From assembly GCA_009829735.1 (NCBI GenBank), contig CM020620.1, forward strand, positions 620,001 to 684,000: a DNA stretch of 64,000 bases, given 5' to 3'. The notes under the pieces are model-generated. The model did not search any database and was not told where the DNA came from. It was given only the letters and a program-made list of their open reading frames with translations. Shown in pieces: positions 52,594-63,922 of the stretch (the stretch's first letter is position 1; each line of letters opens with the position of its first letter). The position numbers and the translations under genes are program-made. This DNA comes from Pyropia yezoensis (Eukaryota; Rhodophyta; Bangiophyceae; Bangiales; Bangiaceae).

Positions 52594-55127
52594 GGCAGCG
52601 GGAAGGCGAAGGGGGAGGATGGCTTGTCAGGTGGGGCCACCGGCCGCCGCGCGCACGAGCAAGGGGGTAGGCAGGCCCGCCAGGGGCAGGGCACCGGGCT
52701 CGTCGCACTTTCTCAAGGGGCGGGCGGGGAACGCTGGGGGGGTGCGGCGGCGACAACAGCCCACATCTTCCGCGCGGCGTCTTATGTACGCCCTTCCCCA
52801 ACCACCCCCCCCCAGGCCAGCGCTGCCGGCCAGCTCGCCCGCCAGAACACGTGGGAGGGATGGCGCCTGGCTCGCCCTCCCCCCCTCCGCGCAGCGCCTT
52901 CTCCTCAGGGCTGCCTCCTCTCAGAAAGAGACAGCGCCCCCCCCTACCTCCAACGGCAGGCTATGCATGGCGCGCCCCCGGCCTGACAACCCGGCGGGGG
53001 AGGGGGAGCTGGTAGAAAGGGAGGGGCAGCCCCCAGAGTGCGCCGGGAGCGGGGGTGCCGCCGACGCGCCCGCCACGCACGTGGAGGCGGCCTACGGCCA
53101 CCCCCGCCGCCGACCGAGTGGCAGCGCGCGCCGGCGCGCCCGAGGGAGGTGGGCGGGGGGACAAAGGGGAAAAACGGGGGGGGCGGGGGGGGGGGGGGGC
53201 AGACGGCTTGCATCGGCGTGGCGTAGGGGGGGCCAGCCCCGCCGCCGCCATAGCCGACGGCGCCGCGCCCCCGCCACTGCCTGCAGCGACAGAGGAAGAA
53301 CGGGGGGGAGTGGCGGGGTACCCGCAGCCGCCCGCCCCTGTACCCACACGGCTCGGGGTGGGGGGGGACGCCGCTGCGCCACCACTGACTGGGGGGGGGG
53401 TGGCGGCGGGCCGTCGCATGACTTGGGTGGGGGGGGGGGGGCTGGCGGGGGTTCGCCGGTGGCCTAGGTTGAGAGGGGTGGGTAGCGCCTCGCCCCCCCC
53501 CTCCCTCCCCAAGGATGACCAGCGGAAGTGGAGGCGCCGCCCGCCATTAGGGAAGCTGGCGCCGCCGCCGAGGCGCCGCTTCCCCCACAGAGGAAGGCGG
53601 CGGAGCGCCACGCCCCCCGACCAACCTTGCGGACGAGGCGAGGTGCGGGGAAAGGGGGGGGGCGGCGGGAGCCTAGGCGCCCGCCGCTCAGCTGGGAGGC
53701 TGCCCGTAAAAACAAAACACAGTGGCGCCGGCGCCAAGGTGTGTAGCTTGCTCCCGCAGACGACCTCGCTGGAAGGGCCCCAAGAACCCCACCCTGGATG
53801 CCTACCCATTGGCACAGTACGGGGGCGGGCCGCAGCACAGCTGCGAGCCATGGCCAACCTGCCACCCGTGGCTGAACTGCCACCCGTGGCCTATCCCAGC
53901 ATGCTCCTCCACCCCCTCCCCCCTCCACCCCCCTCTTGGCTGCTCTTCCGCTTGCCCGCCGCCCGCCGCGGCGGCGAGGGCGCGGACGTTGCAACGCCCC
54001 ATGGGGCGGCACCCCCGGCGGGTGATGGACTGGCCCCCGCCACAGCAGCCACACCCCACCGCACCGCCACTGAGCAAATCCCCCGCGGCAGCCGCCATGG
54101 GCGCCACGTCGGGCAGTGGCCCGGTGGCGGCCGCCGCCACTGCCACCACCGCCGCCGCCATCACCGGAGACGCTGTCGCTGCCGCCGCTGCCGTCGCTGT
54201 CGCCGATGCCGCCGCCGCCACCGAGCCACCGCCCCCGGCTACATACCGACGCCGCCTCGGCCGCCGGCAGGTACCTGCCACCTAAGTGCCTGCGGCGGGG
54301 CGAACTGCCTGGGGGGAAAAACCGTCACGCAACAGCCGTCCGAGTCCCTCTGCCGGGGTGGGCTGGCCGGCGGAGTCGCGAGAGGTGGAGCGCTGGCGTG
54401 GAACTGGGACACAACTGGAGCGACGAGACTGTCCGGGGTTGCTGCGTGACCGCGCTGCATTGAAAGTGCTCGAACCTAACTACCCATTTCATTAACAAGT
54501 CTGAGGCGGTTGACGTTCGCTGCAATGCTTGCTCGACTGAACAGAGGACAGCCAAAAGTACTCATGAGCGACCTATTCTTCAAACGATCTCATGTAAGCA
54601 TACGTGGCTACTTTCAGAGCTTGATTGACAGGATTGAATGAACACTCGAGGCCACTTACCAATGGGATAGCCCTAGTTCCCTCCATCCCCGAACGCAGCA
54701 CTGCCGACACGACACCGTCAGCGCAGCGTGCCGTGCGACCTGCCGGTGCTGGCGTTTGCACCGTCCCTTGTCCCACCGCCGTGTTCCTCCCTTCCTCCTG
54801 AACGCCACGCCCCCCTCTTACATCGACGACTGCACTACTCGTATTGCTACGCACGTCGCTGAGACTCGCGAGTATTGCTGCTTCTCTGGGCTGGCCCAGC
54901 AGCGGTGCGGCTTCGCACCTTTGGCTACCTTGCGCGGCGCGGCACACTCTCTCTGCTCTTCGCTCGGCGGCCTCCCCACCGTGCACAGGCGACCAGACTG
55001 GGTCGGCCACCCCCGCCAGCCTTCCTTTCTGGACGTCTTCTTCCTTCCCCTTCCCTTCCATTGCATTCCGACTTCTGTTCCCTTCCCCTCCCCCCCTCCC
55101 CCCCATTCCCTTGTTTGGTCCCCCGCC
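52594..55127. other. Long GC-rich intergenic region
   Basis: Overlapping open frames on both strands, mostly Pro/Arg/Gly. One plus frame (ending 54285) has a protein-like end (LSKSPAAAAMGATSGSGPVA ... ATYRRRLGRRQVPAT), but no start or domain supports a gene. A short direct repeat with CCACCCGTGGC occurs at about 53863 and 53881. 54450-54650 is A/T-richer and may mark promoter sequence of the SNARE gene's neighbourhood. Confidence 0.35.
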
Positions 55128-55978
55128 ATGGCGTACGTCCGCCCTGGCGTGACGACCGCCACTCATCGGTCGGGGACGGATGAGAGCCGAAGGGCCCTCC
55201 TTTTTGGCAACAGCACCTCTGCATCTGGCGGTGGGGCTGGGGGGGGCAGTGCTGGTGGCGTCGGGCCAGGGGGGCGGCCGTTGGCGGGGGGGGGCGGGCG
55301 GTACCCACTCGCGGCGGGCGCAGGGGGGGGGGGCGCCGGCGCTGGCGGCAGCGCCGTGACGGAGCAGATGGAGCAAGACAATGCGGTGCGAGTGGACCGG
55401 CTGACGGGGGGGGTCCAGGCGCTCAAGGAGGTACGTTTTCGAGGCGGCCCCGGTGGTTCCCTCTGGTGACGCCTCCCGTGTGGCGGCGTGTGGGGAGGGA
55501 GGTTGGAAAGGAAGATTTGGCAAGGGGGTGTGACGAGTGGCGCGTGAAGAGGAGGCGTGGAGCGGGCGCGTATGCGCACCCCTCGGACGGACGTTGAGAG
55601 GCGCACATGTTGAAGCTTCGGGGGCTGACATGGCAGCTACATTTGCTCGGGAGCGGACTCCGCGGCTGGTTGAGCTGTTCTGGTGCGTCTCTCGGTGCCT
55701 TTTTTTTTTTTTTTTTTTTTCTTTTTGTGCTTCCCCCCCCCACCCCTTGATCTCATGCGGGCGCTCCACAGGTGGCCATCCAGATTGGGGCAGAGGTGAC
55801 GGCCCAAAACGCTATGCTCGACTCGATGAGCACCGGCTTTGACAGCGCCGGCGGGGTGCTGCGGTCGACGATGGGGCGGCTCAAGGGGCTCGCCGACGGC
55901 GGCAGCGCGTCCCACCTCATCATCCTGGTGGTGGCGGTGGTGGTGGTTTTGTTTTTTGCCGCCTACTTTCTTCGCTGA
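55128..55978 (+). CDS. Bet1-like Qc-SNARE, two exons
   Basis: Exons 55128-55430 and 55772-55978; 341-bp intron with GTACGT donor, T23 tract and TCCACAG acceptor, phase 0. 169 aa. A Gly-rich N-terminal region is followed by the SNARE helix: EQDNAVRVDRLTGGVQALKE (end of exon 1) then VAIQIGAEVTAQNAMLDSM and GFDSAGGVLRSTMGRLKGLA. The zero-layer Gln is expected at the Q of AEVTAQNAMLD. A single C-terminal membrane anchor follows (IILVVAVVVVLFFAAYFLR). The pattern IG-E-V-x-Q-N-x-LD-M-x-x-x-FDS-x-GG-x-L is that of Bet1, which works with Sed5, Bos1 and Sec22-type partners in ER-Golgi vesicle fusion. Bet1 and Sft1 are close, so the exact name is open. Confidence 0.88.
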
Positions 55979-57129
55979 CGTCCCAGACCACGCCACGGCG
56001 GGGTGCTCGCTCTCCCACGGGGCGCGGGGGGGGGGGAGGGTTGGAGGGAGGGCAGGGGGGTACGCCTAAGCCCTTGTAACCCCCTGGGAAGCCCAGTCTA
56101 GGTGTGTCGCGGTGGTGACACTCAACTGCGAACGCCTCCCACTCGTCAGGGCTGTCCCATGGTGCTGCGCCCCGCGTGGGGTGCCTGGCAGCTGGGGACC
56201 GTGTCCAGCGGCGCTGTTGCTTCGTAATGGGAGGCCTGAGCACTTTCGCTTGTCAGTTCTCCTCCTGCCACACGCCCGCCGCAATGGGCACGGCGGCGGC
56301 GACGGGGTGGGGTGCTCTTTTGCCCTCCTCCGCGCACTCCCGTGCGCGTCTTTGGGGAAATGGCGGGCGCGGGGAGACGCGAGCGCCGCCGCCGCCGCAT
56401 TTCTTGTGCGTGCCACCACCACCACTACCGCCGCCGTTGCGACTGCCACTGCCGCTACCGGCGCCGCCTCGGCCACCGGCGCCGCCTCTGCACCCGCCGC
56501 CGCCTCTGTCTTCGCCGCCGCTGCCAGCTGCACCGTCGGTGGGCCTTTGCGGACGCTCCCTGTCGCGCTTGTCGGCTCCGCCGCATGTGGCAACTGGCGG
56601 TGGGGAAGGTGTGCAGCCTCCGCCCCCGCATCGGTACCATCATAGCGGGGCGTTGCGACCTTCTTCGGAGGGCGGCGAGGGTTTGGGGTACGCTGCCGGT
56701 GAGTAGACGCCTTGCACCGCCGTGGTGTCCCAATGTCAATGTGGGGCGTGCCAACGCGCCGTTTTCGCGGAGTGTGTGTGGCGGAGTGCTGAGCGGCCGG
56801 GTCACCCACGACCGCACGGCACGGGTGGCACGAGGCGGCTTTCTGCGGGGGGGCGGGGGTGCCGGGCGTGGCACTGCCCGTGCCCGGGTGTCCCGTTGAC
56901 TGTTGGACCTCTGCGAGGTGAGATGGAGAACCCCTAAACTGGGCAGGGCGCGCCGTGAGGGGAGGGCGTGGGCAGGGAAAAACAACTATTTACGGCGTCC
57001 TCGAGCAGACAAGGGCTGAAGAAGAGGCAATCAAAAAGAGATCATGAAAGAAAAAGCGGTCAAGGCCCGAGGCGTGCCTCACGCGGGCCACCAAGCCAAA
57101 CGTGTGTGGTGCGGACAGGGGGGAGCCCC
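55979..57129. other. Convergent intergenic region
   Basis: Between the SNARE gene (plus) and the Mpv17-family gene (minus). A plus frame at 56112-56645 is Ala/Thr-rich in its second half but lacks domain support. Confidence 0.35.
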
Positions 57130-58843
57130 CTACGCGCTCTTGTTGCCAAGCACCGACAGGAAGATGTTGTAGAAGATCTAGGATGGGAAAGGACAGGTGG
57201 GAAGGTAGACCAGGCCAAGGACAGGCAGCGTGCAGCCCAAACACCAGGCAACCACCAATGACCAGAAAAGCCAACGGACATGTCAGTGGACTGCGCGGAC
57301 ATGCGCCCGTAATCCTCCGCAAGCCAAGTAACCCCAACCGCTCTGCCGCACCCCATTGCATCAACACCACAAATCACGCACACGCAGCTCCCCCCCCCCT
57401 GCGTGCACCCTCTCCCCGCTGGTCACCCCCCTCCAACGCACCTGGATGCTGTTGATGTACAGGATCCGCAGCTCCGTGGGCACAAACCGGAACGACACGG
57501 CGTGCACAATCGGCCACACCTTCCACGACGCGGTCACACCGGCCATCGTATCGTTTTGGATCTTGGCCTTGATATAGTCCATGGAGCGCCCCTCCGCAAG
57601 GCCCAGGTAGGAAAAATACATGGCGGTAAAGATGGGCGCCCACAGCACCTGGTCCGCCGCCACCTTGACCGCCACCTTCCACGCCTCCGTCCCAGGGAGC
57701 AGCTGGTCCAGCTTACCATACCACACGTGGCCCGTGGTGCCGTGGAGGACAAAGCCAAAGGAAGTGACGCGGGCAAAGCGAGCCCAGTCAAAGGCCGCAT
57801 CGCCGCCAAGGAAGCACTGAGCAAGGATGTCGCCGAGGGCAAAGCCGACGGCCGAGGTGAGCGCCTTTGTCAGAATAGGCTTCTTCGCCAGCCAGCCCTC
57901 ATAAGTGGCCAGGAACTGCTGGATGGGATTGGCTGCGGGCAAGAAGGGCGGAGAGAGGGAAGAGCGAGAGAGGGGGTACGGGACGGGAGTTGCATCAACA
58001 GAGAGGACGCGATCACCAGGGTCAACACAAAAATGATACAATGGCGGCGGGGGAGCGGGGCTGAGGAGTCAGTCAAGCTGCACGGGTTGGCAACCCACCA
58101 GCAAGGTGGCGCGATCCACTAGCCCCTCTCTCCCTGTCGCCTGCCACACCTCTAGGTGAGCCTCGCAGCCGGGCGGTGGCCACAGGCGGCCAGTGCCAAC
58201 GGTAGCCACCACCAACAGTCGCAACGCGGTGGTAACACCAGTCCAGACCTCAGACACCCACGATCGAAGGCGGCAGGGTAAGGGCGTCAACAAGCAACGG
58301 CCAAGGCTGTCGCCGCCACGCCCCTGCCCGACACCCCCCACCCCTCCCGCGCCACGCCCACACGCCCGGCAAGACTTTGGCCCGCCCGTCCGGGCCCCCC
58401 CCCCCCCCGGCTCCCAAACCACAAACGCGGAGACTAACCGACACAGCACACACGGCGCAATGGCCAGCAAGAAAGGCCTCACCCCCCCACCCCCACCCCC
58501 ACCCCCCCTCTCCCCCAGCCCACAAGGATAACGCACTGCCACCCCCCGACGCGCCGCCCGCGGGTCCCTTGCCCTTCCGCCCCCCCCCCGAGCCCCCCCC
58601 GCCGAGGCCGCCGCCCCCCCCGCCCGACGCGCCCATGCCGCCGCCCAGCCCGCCGCCACCGCCGCTCCCAAAAAGATTGCCAAAGCCCGGGAAGCCGCCG
58701 CCCCCGCCCGGCAGCCGCAGGCCCATCCGCACCGGCGCACGGACGGCCGTGGCCGACGCGCGGGCGGCGCAGCGGCCGCCAAGGCCGCGGACGGCGGGAG
58801 CCGCGCCGGCGCGCAGCAGGGGCATACCCGTCACGAACGCCAT
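57130..58843 (-). CDS. Mpv17/PMP22-family membrane protein with plastid leader, three exons
   Basis: Exons 58843-58537, 57932-57442 and 57177-57130; introns of 604 and 264 bp (donors both GTGCGT, acceptors CCCGCAG and CATCCTAG), phases 1 and 0. About 281 aa. Exon 1 gives MAFVTGMPLLRAG plus an Arg/Ala-rich stretch (a plastid transit peptide) and a long Gly-rich linker. Exon 2 holds the family core: FLATYEGWLAKKPILTKALT, GFALGDILAQCF, then SWKVWPIVHAVSFRFVPTEL and RILYINSIQ. Exon 3 supplies the conserved end IFYNIFLSVLGNKSA. The family comprises four-helix organelle-membrane proteins (mitochondrial Mpv17/Sym1, peroxisomal PMP22) thought to form channels or affect metabolite balance. Gly-rich, plastid-targeted members are known in plants and algae. 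Solute unknown. Confidence 0.9.
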
Positions 58844-61210
58844 GGTGGATGAGAGATAGGGAGATGAGAGGAGCGCGGAGGAGGGAGGGAAGAGGGGGGT
58901 AAGGGCAAGGCGGGCAAGAAGGACGAAGACAAGCCGTGTCGCGCGTGGAGACGACAGACAGGTCGATGGGACGACGACGTAGGGGCAAGGTCACTGCGAG
59001 GTCGTCGCAGAGGGGTGCCACTGATGCGAGTGTATGACTGACTGTATGCGCGCGTGGCGCAGAGCGAGTGCAGGCGGTGGCGATGCAACGGTTCAGCTGT
59101 CGCGCGCCGACCGGCCGGGGGGGTGTCGTGGGGTGAGGAAGGCACTCGTCGCCGGGCTGAACTGGTCGGCCAGGCGGCAAGCGGCACGCCATTGAAACGG
59201 GCCAGGGAGGAGGGGTCCTCTGCAAAGGGTTTGGGGGGTGGTGGCGGCTCGGGTCGGAGGGGCAGTCGCATCCCCACCACCACCCAGACTGCCGGTGGGG
59301 GGGCAGGAGCGAGGTGGGAGCTCGAGAGATCCGCCAGGAAGATCCGCTCGAGCTGTGGGGGGGTTTGGAACCCCCGCTTGATTGGCGCGCTCCCCGCACC
59401 ACCCCGCAATTATAAAGTATTTGATCTATGGCGAGTAGTATAACTACATACGTTTCCGACCAAGGGGAGGAGGTGCGCTCATGGGCTCCTTGTCAAGCAG
59501 CAGCACCCTGTCGCTCCGAAGCAGAGGAGGTTGGATGACGATGATTGACAGGACGACGCCTCCCTTCTGGGCGAGAACGCCAACGCCGAGCTGCCAGGCG
59601 GCTCCCTCCTCCGCGGCGTTCCATGGCCCGGCGGTGGCGGCGCGCATCACGTGCGCCAGCACCCCCTCGTGGCCTGAGATTCCAGCCCGATCCCCTGTGG
59701 ACGAGCCACCATTTGTGGTTTGGAAGCGTGCCTCATGTCTCAACCGAACGACCCCACTGCCGGGCTCCCTGCCGTACGGCTCTCGATAGCGCCCTGTATT
59801 GAGCAGACAGATGGGGGGGGGGAACCACAAGAGATGAAACGTTGCGGGTCGCCACCCACTGGGGCGGGACCCTGTCGCGGTTGTAACAGCTGGTGGGTGT
59901 TCGGCAAGTGGAGAGCGCTGGGCGTGAATGTCCTGCAGCAGAACGCTCCGGCTCGCCGTGAGCGCTGTCGTGGGTGGAGACGGCGGGAACGGGGGGGGAC
60001 GGGGTGGCATTGACGCGGCATTGGTGATGGCCGCAGCCACCGCTGTGGCGCCGCCGTTAGCGGCGGCGGCAGTGACGGCGGTGGCGGCGGCGACGGCGAT
60101 GGCGGCGAAGGCGACAGCAGCGAACAGAGACGGCTGCGGTCGACTCGTGCCGTCCACCCCACCCCACTCTACGCACCCCCCAACCTCGAGCATCTCCCAT
60201 CTCCACGTCTCACAGCTTCGATGTGCCACCCCCATGCACAGTGGCACATCGGCAGCCATGACGTCCACACCTCCCGCACTCCCCCGGACCTTTTCCCCAC
60301 TCCCTTTTTCCCCTCACCCACCGCCCTCCTGGTCATCCCCTTCCCCTATCGTTCCGTTGCGCCACCCAACTACACGAACCATCACCGGCCTCCAAGCCAG
60401 CGGGTGCCCGCTGCCAAGGCAAAGGGGTAGGGGGGGGACCGCCCCACGGTGGGGACGCCCCCCCGCCCACACGCGACAACCGCCGTCAGCGGGTGGGGGG
60501 AAGCCTCCCCGAGGGCGATGCAGCACACCCTGCAACGTGGACGAATGGGGACACGAAAAACACGGCGGCATATCTTGGGCTATTCGATATTCAAGTTTTC
60601 TTTCCAAAAATCACAATTTGACAACCTGTTGGGCCAATCAGAGGCTCGCACCACAGTGAGGCTAATTCTGTCCCATATCTGATGGGTCACTATTTGCGGG
60701 ATGAGGTACTGCATTAACCACATGACCATCGCCTGATGCTCGCGAGAGCCCGAGGATCGTGTCAGCAGCGCGTGTGCCTGCACCTGCTGCGGCTGGGCCC
60801 ACCCCACTGCGTCGTGCCGTCGACGGCGGGGGTTGGAAGAATAAGCGGGGGGGGAAAGCGCGCAGCGCAGCGCACCTCCCGCCCCCTCCGGAGTGCGGGG
60901 GAGCACGCTCCCGCGGCGACCCCGGCGGTGACGTGCCCCCGCGGCCCTTGTCTTCCCGCTCCCGCGCCACGGCGTCGACGCTGAGTGCCACCCTCTGCCG
61001 ACGCCGCCTCCGCTCTAGTCATTGCCGTGGCGCTGGTTTTTTGCCCGGCCACCTTGCCCCCCTCCTCTCTCTTTCGTCAGGCGCCTGGTGTTCGCCAGGC
61101 CCCTCCCCCCCCCCCCTCCCCCCCCGTACCCCCGACGTTCCCCTATTTTTCCTCGCCCCCCCCTCTTCCGGCCCACTCCACCGTCCCCTGTGCGCCCTGT
61201 CCCCCTGTCC
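58844..61210. promoter_or_regulatory. Divergent intergenic region
   Basis: 2.4 kb between the Mpv17-family ATG (minus) and metallopeptidase ATG (plus). A minus frame 60268-59444 is open for 274 codons with a hydrophobic Ala-rich segment (FAAVAFAAIAVAAATAVTAA) and a fairly normal C-terminus (VGVLAQKGGVVLSIIVIQPP). It may be a small membrane protein, but no domain supports it. 60580-60720 is A/T-richer (60595-60625) with a CCAAT box at 60633. Confidence 0.35.
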
Positions 61211-62479
61211 ATGGAGCGGCTACGGCGGCTGCGGAACGCCGTCGAGTCGGTGACGCTGTCGGATGTGCTGAGCGGCGGGGCGCCGCCTGCCGCCACTACC
61301 GCCGCCACTGGCAGCGGCGGCGGCGGCGGCAGCGGGGCGCCGCCCACCACTGGTGTGGTGCGGGTGAGCAACCTTGTGCACGGGGAGGTGCTCCCCTACT
61401 CGCTGTGCCTCCTTGACGGCACCGCCCCGGCGACCGCGTCGGCCGTCTGTGTCGCCGTCGGCGACGCGCCTGCCGCAACGTTTCCCGCCGTTGGGGGGTT
61501 GTGGAAGGGGGCGGTGGACCTTGCGGCGGGCCCCAACCGGCTGACGCTGACACTGCCGCCTGCAGCGGCGGCAGGCGGCCGTGACGACAGTGGCGGCACC
61601 ACCACATTGACGCTCACCTATGACGCCGCCTCGGACGGCGCGGGAGCGCCGGGTACCAAGTCGGTGCGCTTGGTGTGGCTGTCGTCTGCCGACGGGGACG
61701 GGTCGTTTGAGGTGCCCCCCGCGCCCCACGCCGGGTGGGACGTGCCCCACACCGCCGCCGACGGGGCCGCCCGCCTTCGCACCGCGGGGCGGCTCATGCA
61801 GGCGGCGACGGCCGAGATGATGGCGCGGCAGGGCCTCGGCCGCCGCACCTTTCGGCTCGCCGAGGGCGTCACCCACCTGACGCTCGCCGGCATGCCCACC
61901 ACCACCGCCCGGCGGATGGGCGGCCACGAGCTGTGGTCAGCCGTCTACGCCGCCGCCGACGGGTGCGCCCGGCGGGACGACTATATTGACGTGGCCGTCA
62001 TGAGCTTCACGTGCTGGGACGCGGCCGCCCGCAAGGTGCGGGCGCACACTGCCCTGGGCGGCGGGCGGCTGGGCCTCTTTGGCGGCAGCGCGGTGTGGGC
62101 GTGGCCCGCGGCGACGGCGGCGGTGGGGACCACCTTTACCGACACCCGCCCCGTGGACGGGGCGGTGTGCCTGGACGATGGGGGCCGCGGGCGGGTGTGG
62201 GCGCTGGCGGCCACCACCGTGGGCGCAGCCCTCCACGAGCTTGGCCACTGCCTCAGCCTGCCCCACCCGTGCCTGGCCGTTGCCGCGGACCGCGGGGGGG
62301 GGATCATGGCGCGGGGGTTTGACCACCTCAACCGGCTGCTGGCCGTCACCGAGGGCGGCCGCCCGCTGACGTGCGAGGCGGACGAGCCGTTTTGGGACCG
62401 CGGCTGCGCCGTGCGCCTCCGCTGGCACCCGTGGATGGCGGGGGTGGGGCGGCGGCCACCGCCGGCAGCCGCCGACGCT

Positions 62480-62510
<31 letters not shown>

Positions 62511-63115
62511 GGGGGGGGGCGGGGGGGGGGCTGCTCGACCGCGCCCTTCGCGCGCAGCGGCGGCTCTACGACGCCACCCCCGCGGTGCCAATGCCCGCCC
62601 ACCGCACGCCGGCGGTGGCGGTGCCGACGCCCGCGCCCGTCACGCTTAATGACCTGTCCCGGGCGCTCGGCGGGCTCCTCCACCCGTCCTCCTCTGCGGC
62701 GGCGGCCGTGTCGGCGGCGCCCCCCCCCGGCAGCGACGGGGCGGTGGTGGTGCTGACGGCGGCCGCCGGCGGGAGCGCACCCGCGGGGCGGGGCCCCCTC
62801 TTCACCGCCGGCCCCGACGGCCGCCTCACCATCCGCGTCGGCCGTGACGGGGGGGGCGGCGGCGGGGGCGGCCGTGGCGCGGGCCTCGGCCACGTTGGCT
62901 ACTACGTGAATGGGGACAATGCGGGGCACGACGAGTGGACGGCTGCCGCCGACGACGACGCGGGGGGGGCGGCGGGGGGTGCCGCGCCGCCCCCCTCTGC
63001 GGTGCTGCTGCCGCCGCCAGCCGCCCTCCGGTCGCGGCTGGGCGCCAAGGCGGACGACCGGCTGAGCGTGGCGGCGATTGATACGGCTGGGAATATGGCG
63101 TCGTGGGACTGTTGA
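61211..63115 (+). CDS. Putative zinc metallopeptidase of the YIL108W-like family
   Basis: 634 aa, intronless. Start at 61211 (GTCCATGG). The N-terminal part (1-170) is beta-rich with Gly/Ala linkers. The catalytic centre is HELGHCLSLPH (about 343-353), i.e. HExxHxxxxxH, followed by a Met-turn in GGIMARGFDHLNRLL (about 361-375). This combination matches the fungal YIL108W-type putative metalloproteinases (Pfam Metallopep). The active-site Glu is present. A Gly-rich insert follows, then a C-terminal beta domain (GHVGYYVNGDNAGHDEWTAA, ending AIDTAGNMASWDC). No signal peptide is visible, so a cytosolic location is likely. Physiological substrates of the family are, to my knowledge, undefined. Confidence 0.83.
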
Positions 63116-63179
63116 GCGGGTCTGTGTGGGTAGGGAACTTCCCCAAGGGAAGAGGGTGGGGCGGTTGGATCTAGGAGGA

Positions 63180-63205
63180 GGGGGGGGGGGGGGGGGGGGG
63201 GGGGG
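63180..63205. repeat. Long G homopolymer after the metallopeptidase gene
   Basis: About 26 G in a row, followed by more G-runs to 63260. Nothing else is recognised between 63116 and 63743 apart from mixed GC-rich sequence. Confidence 0.8.
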
Positions 63206-63743
63206 CGCGGGGGGTGAAGCGGAGGGGGGGTGGGGGGGGGTGGGGGGGGGTGGGGGGAGGCGGCACAGCAGCACGCGGCCACCGCGATTGTCCCCTCCCC
63301 CGCGGCGGTCGCGCTTCCTCACTGCCGTCGCCGTCGCCATACGCCCGCACGACGGGCGACGCCTGCGGGGAGGCACCAGCACGCGGGCACGCGGCGCCGC
63401 CCACGGGCGCACGGTGCGTCGGGGGCGAGGCCAGGCAGGGCGAGACGGGGGAGGTAACCCCTAACCCCCCCCCCCCGCTCCCACCCGACCAGCCTCTCGT
63501 GGAATGGGCGTCTGGAGCAGCCTGGTGGCCAGCCCCGGGGACCGCCGCGCGGGTGGGAGCGCCGCCACCCCACGGGGGGGTTCACCCCGCCGTGCGGGCA
63601 TCGCCTGTCTCAACACACGCCGCGGCAGGGCGGTCAGCCAGGAGGGGGGGGTCTCAGAGGGGCCCCCGACACGGACGGGCGCCCGCCCGACGGCGCCGAG
63701 GGAGGGGGACCCCATGACGCAGGGGCCCCTTCCGAGGCGGGCC

Positions 63744-63803
63744 GCTGGTGGGCTGGTCTGCCAAGGCGGGGCCGCCGAGGCGGAGCGGACCAGCCCACCA
63801 GCT
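63744..63803. repeat. Inverted repeat / hairpin
   Basis: CTGGTGGGCTGGTC and GACCAGCCCACCAG form a perfect 14-bp stem around a loop that itself is GC-rich and partly palindromic. A related GCCCCGCCTCGGCGGACCAG lies at 63854-63873. Confidence 0.7.
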
Positions 63804-63922
63804 GCCCGCCCGAGCTGGGAGGTTCCCCTGCGTCGCGGGGGGGTTCGGCGGCCCCGCCTCGGCGGACCAGCGCACCAGCACGCCATCCTTGAAGGTTCCC
63901 CGGCGTCACAGGACCCCCCACA

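Noticed and set aside
58069-58330. Minus-strand protein-like frame (VWTGVTTALRLLVVATVGTG) as an extra exon
   Set aside because: It lies in the first intron of the Mpv17-family gene; the phase-correct joining of exons at 58537 and 57932 skips it.
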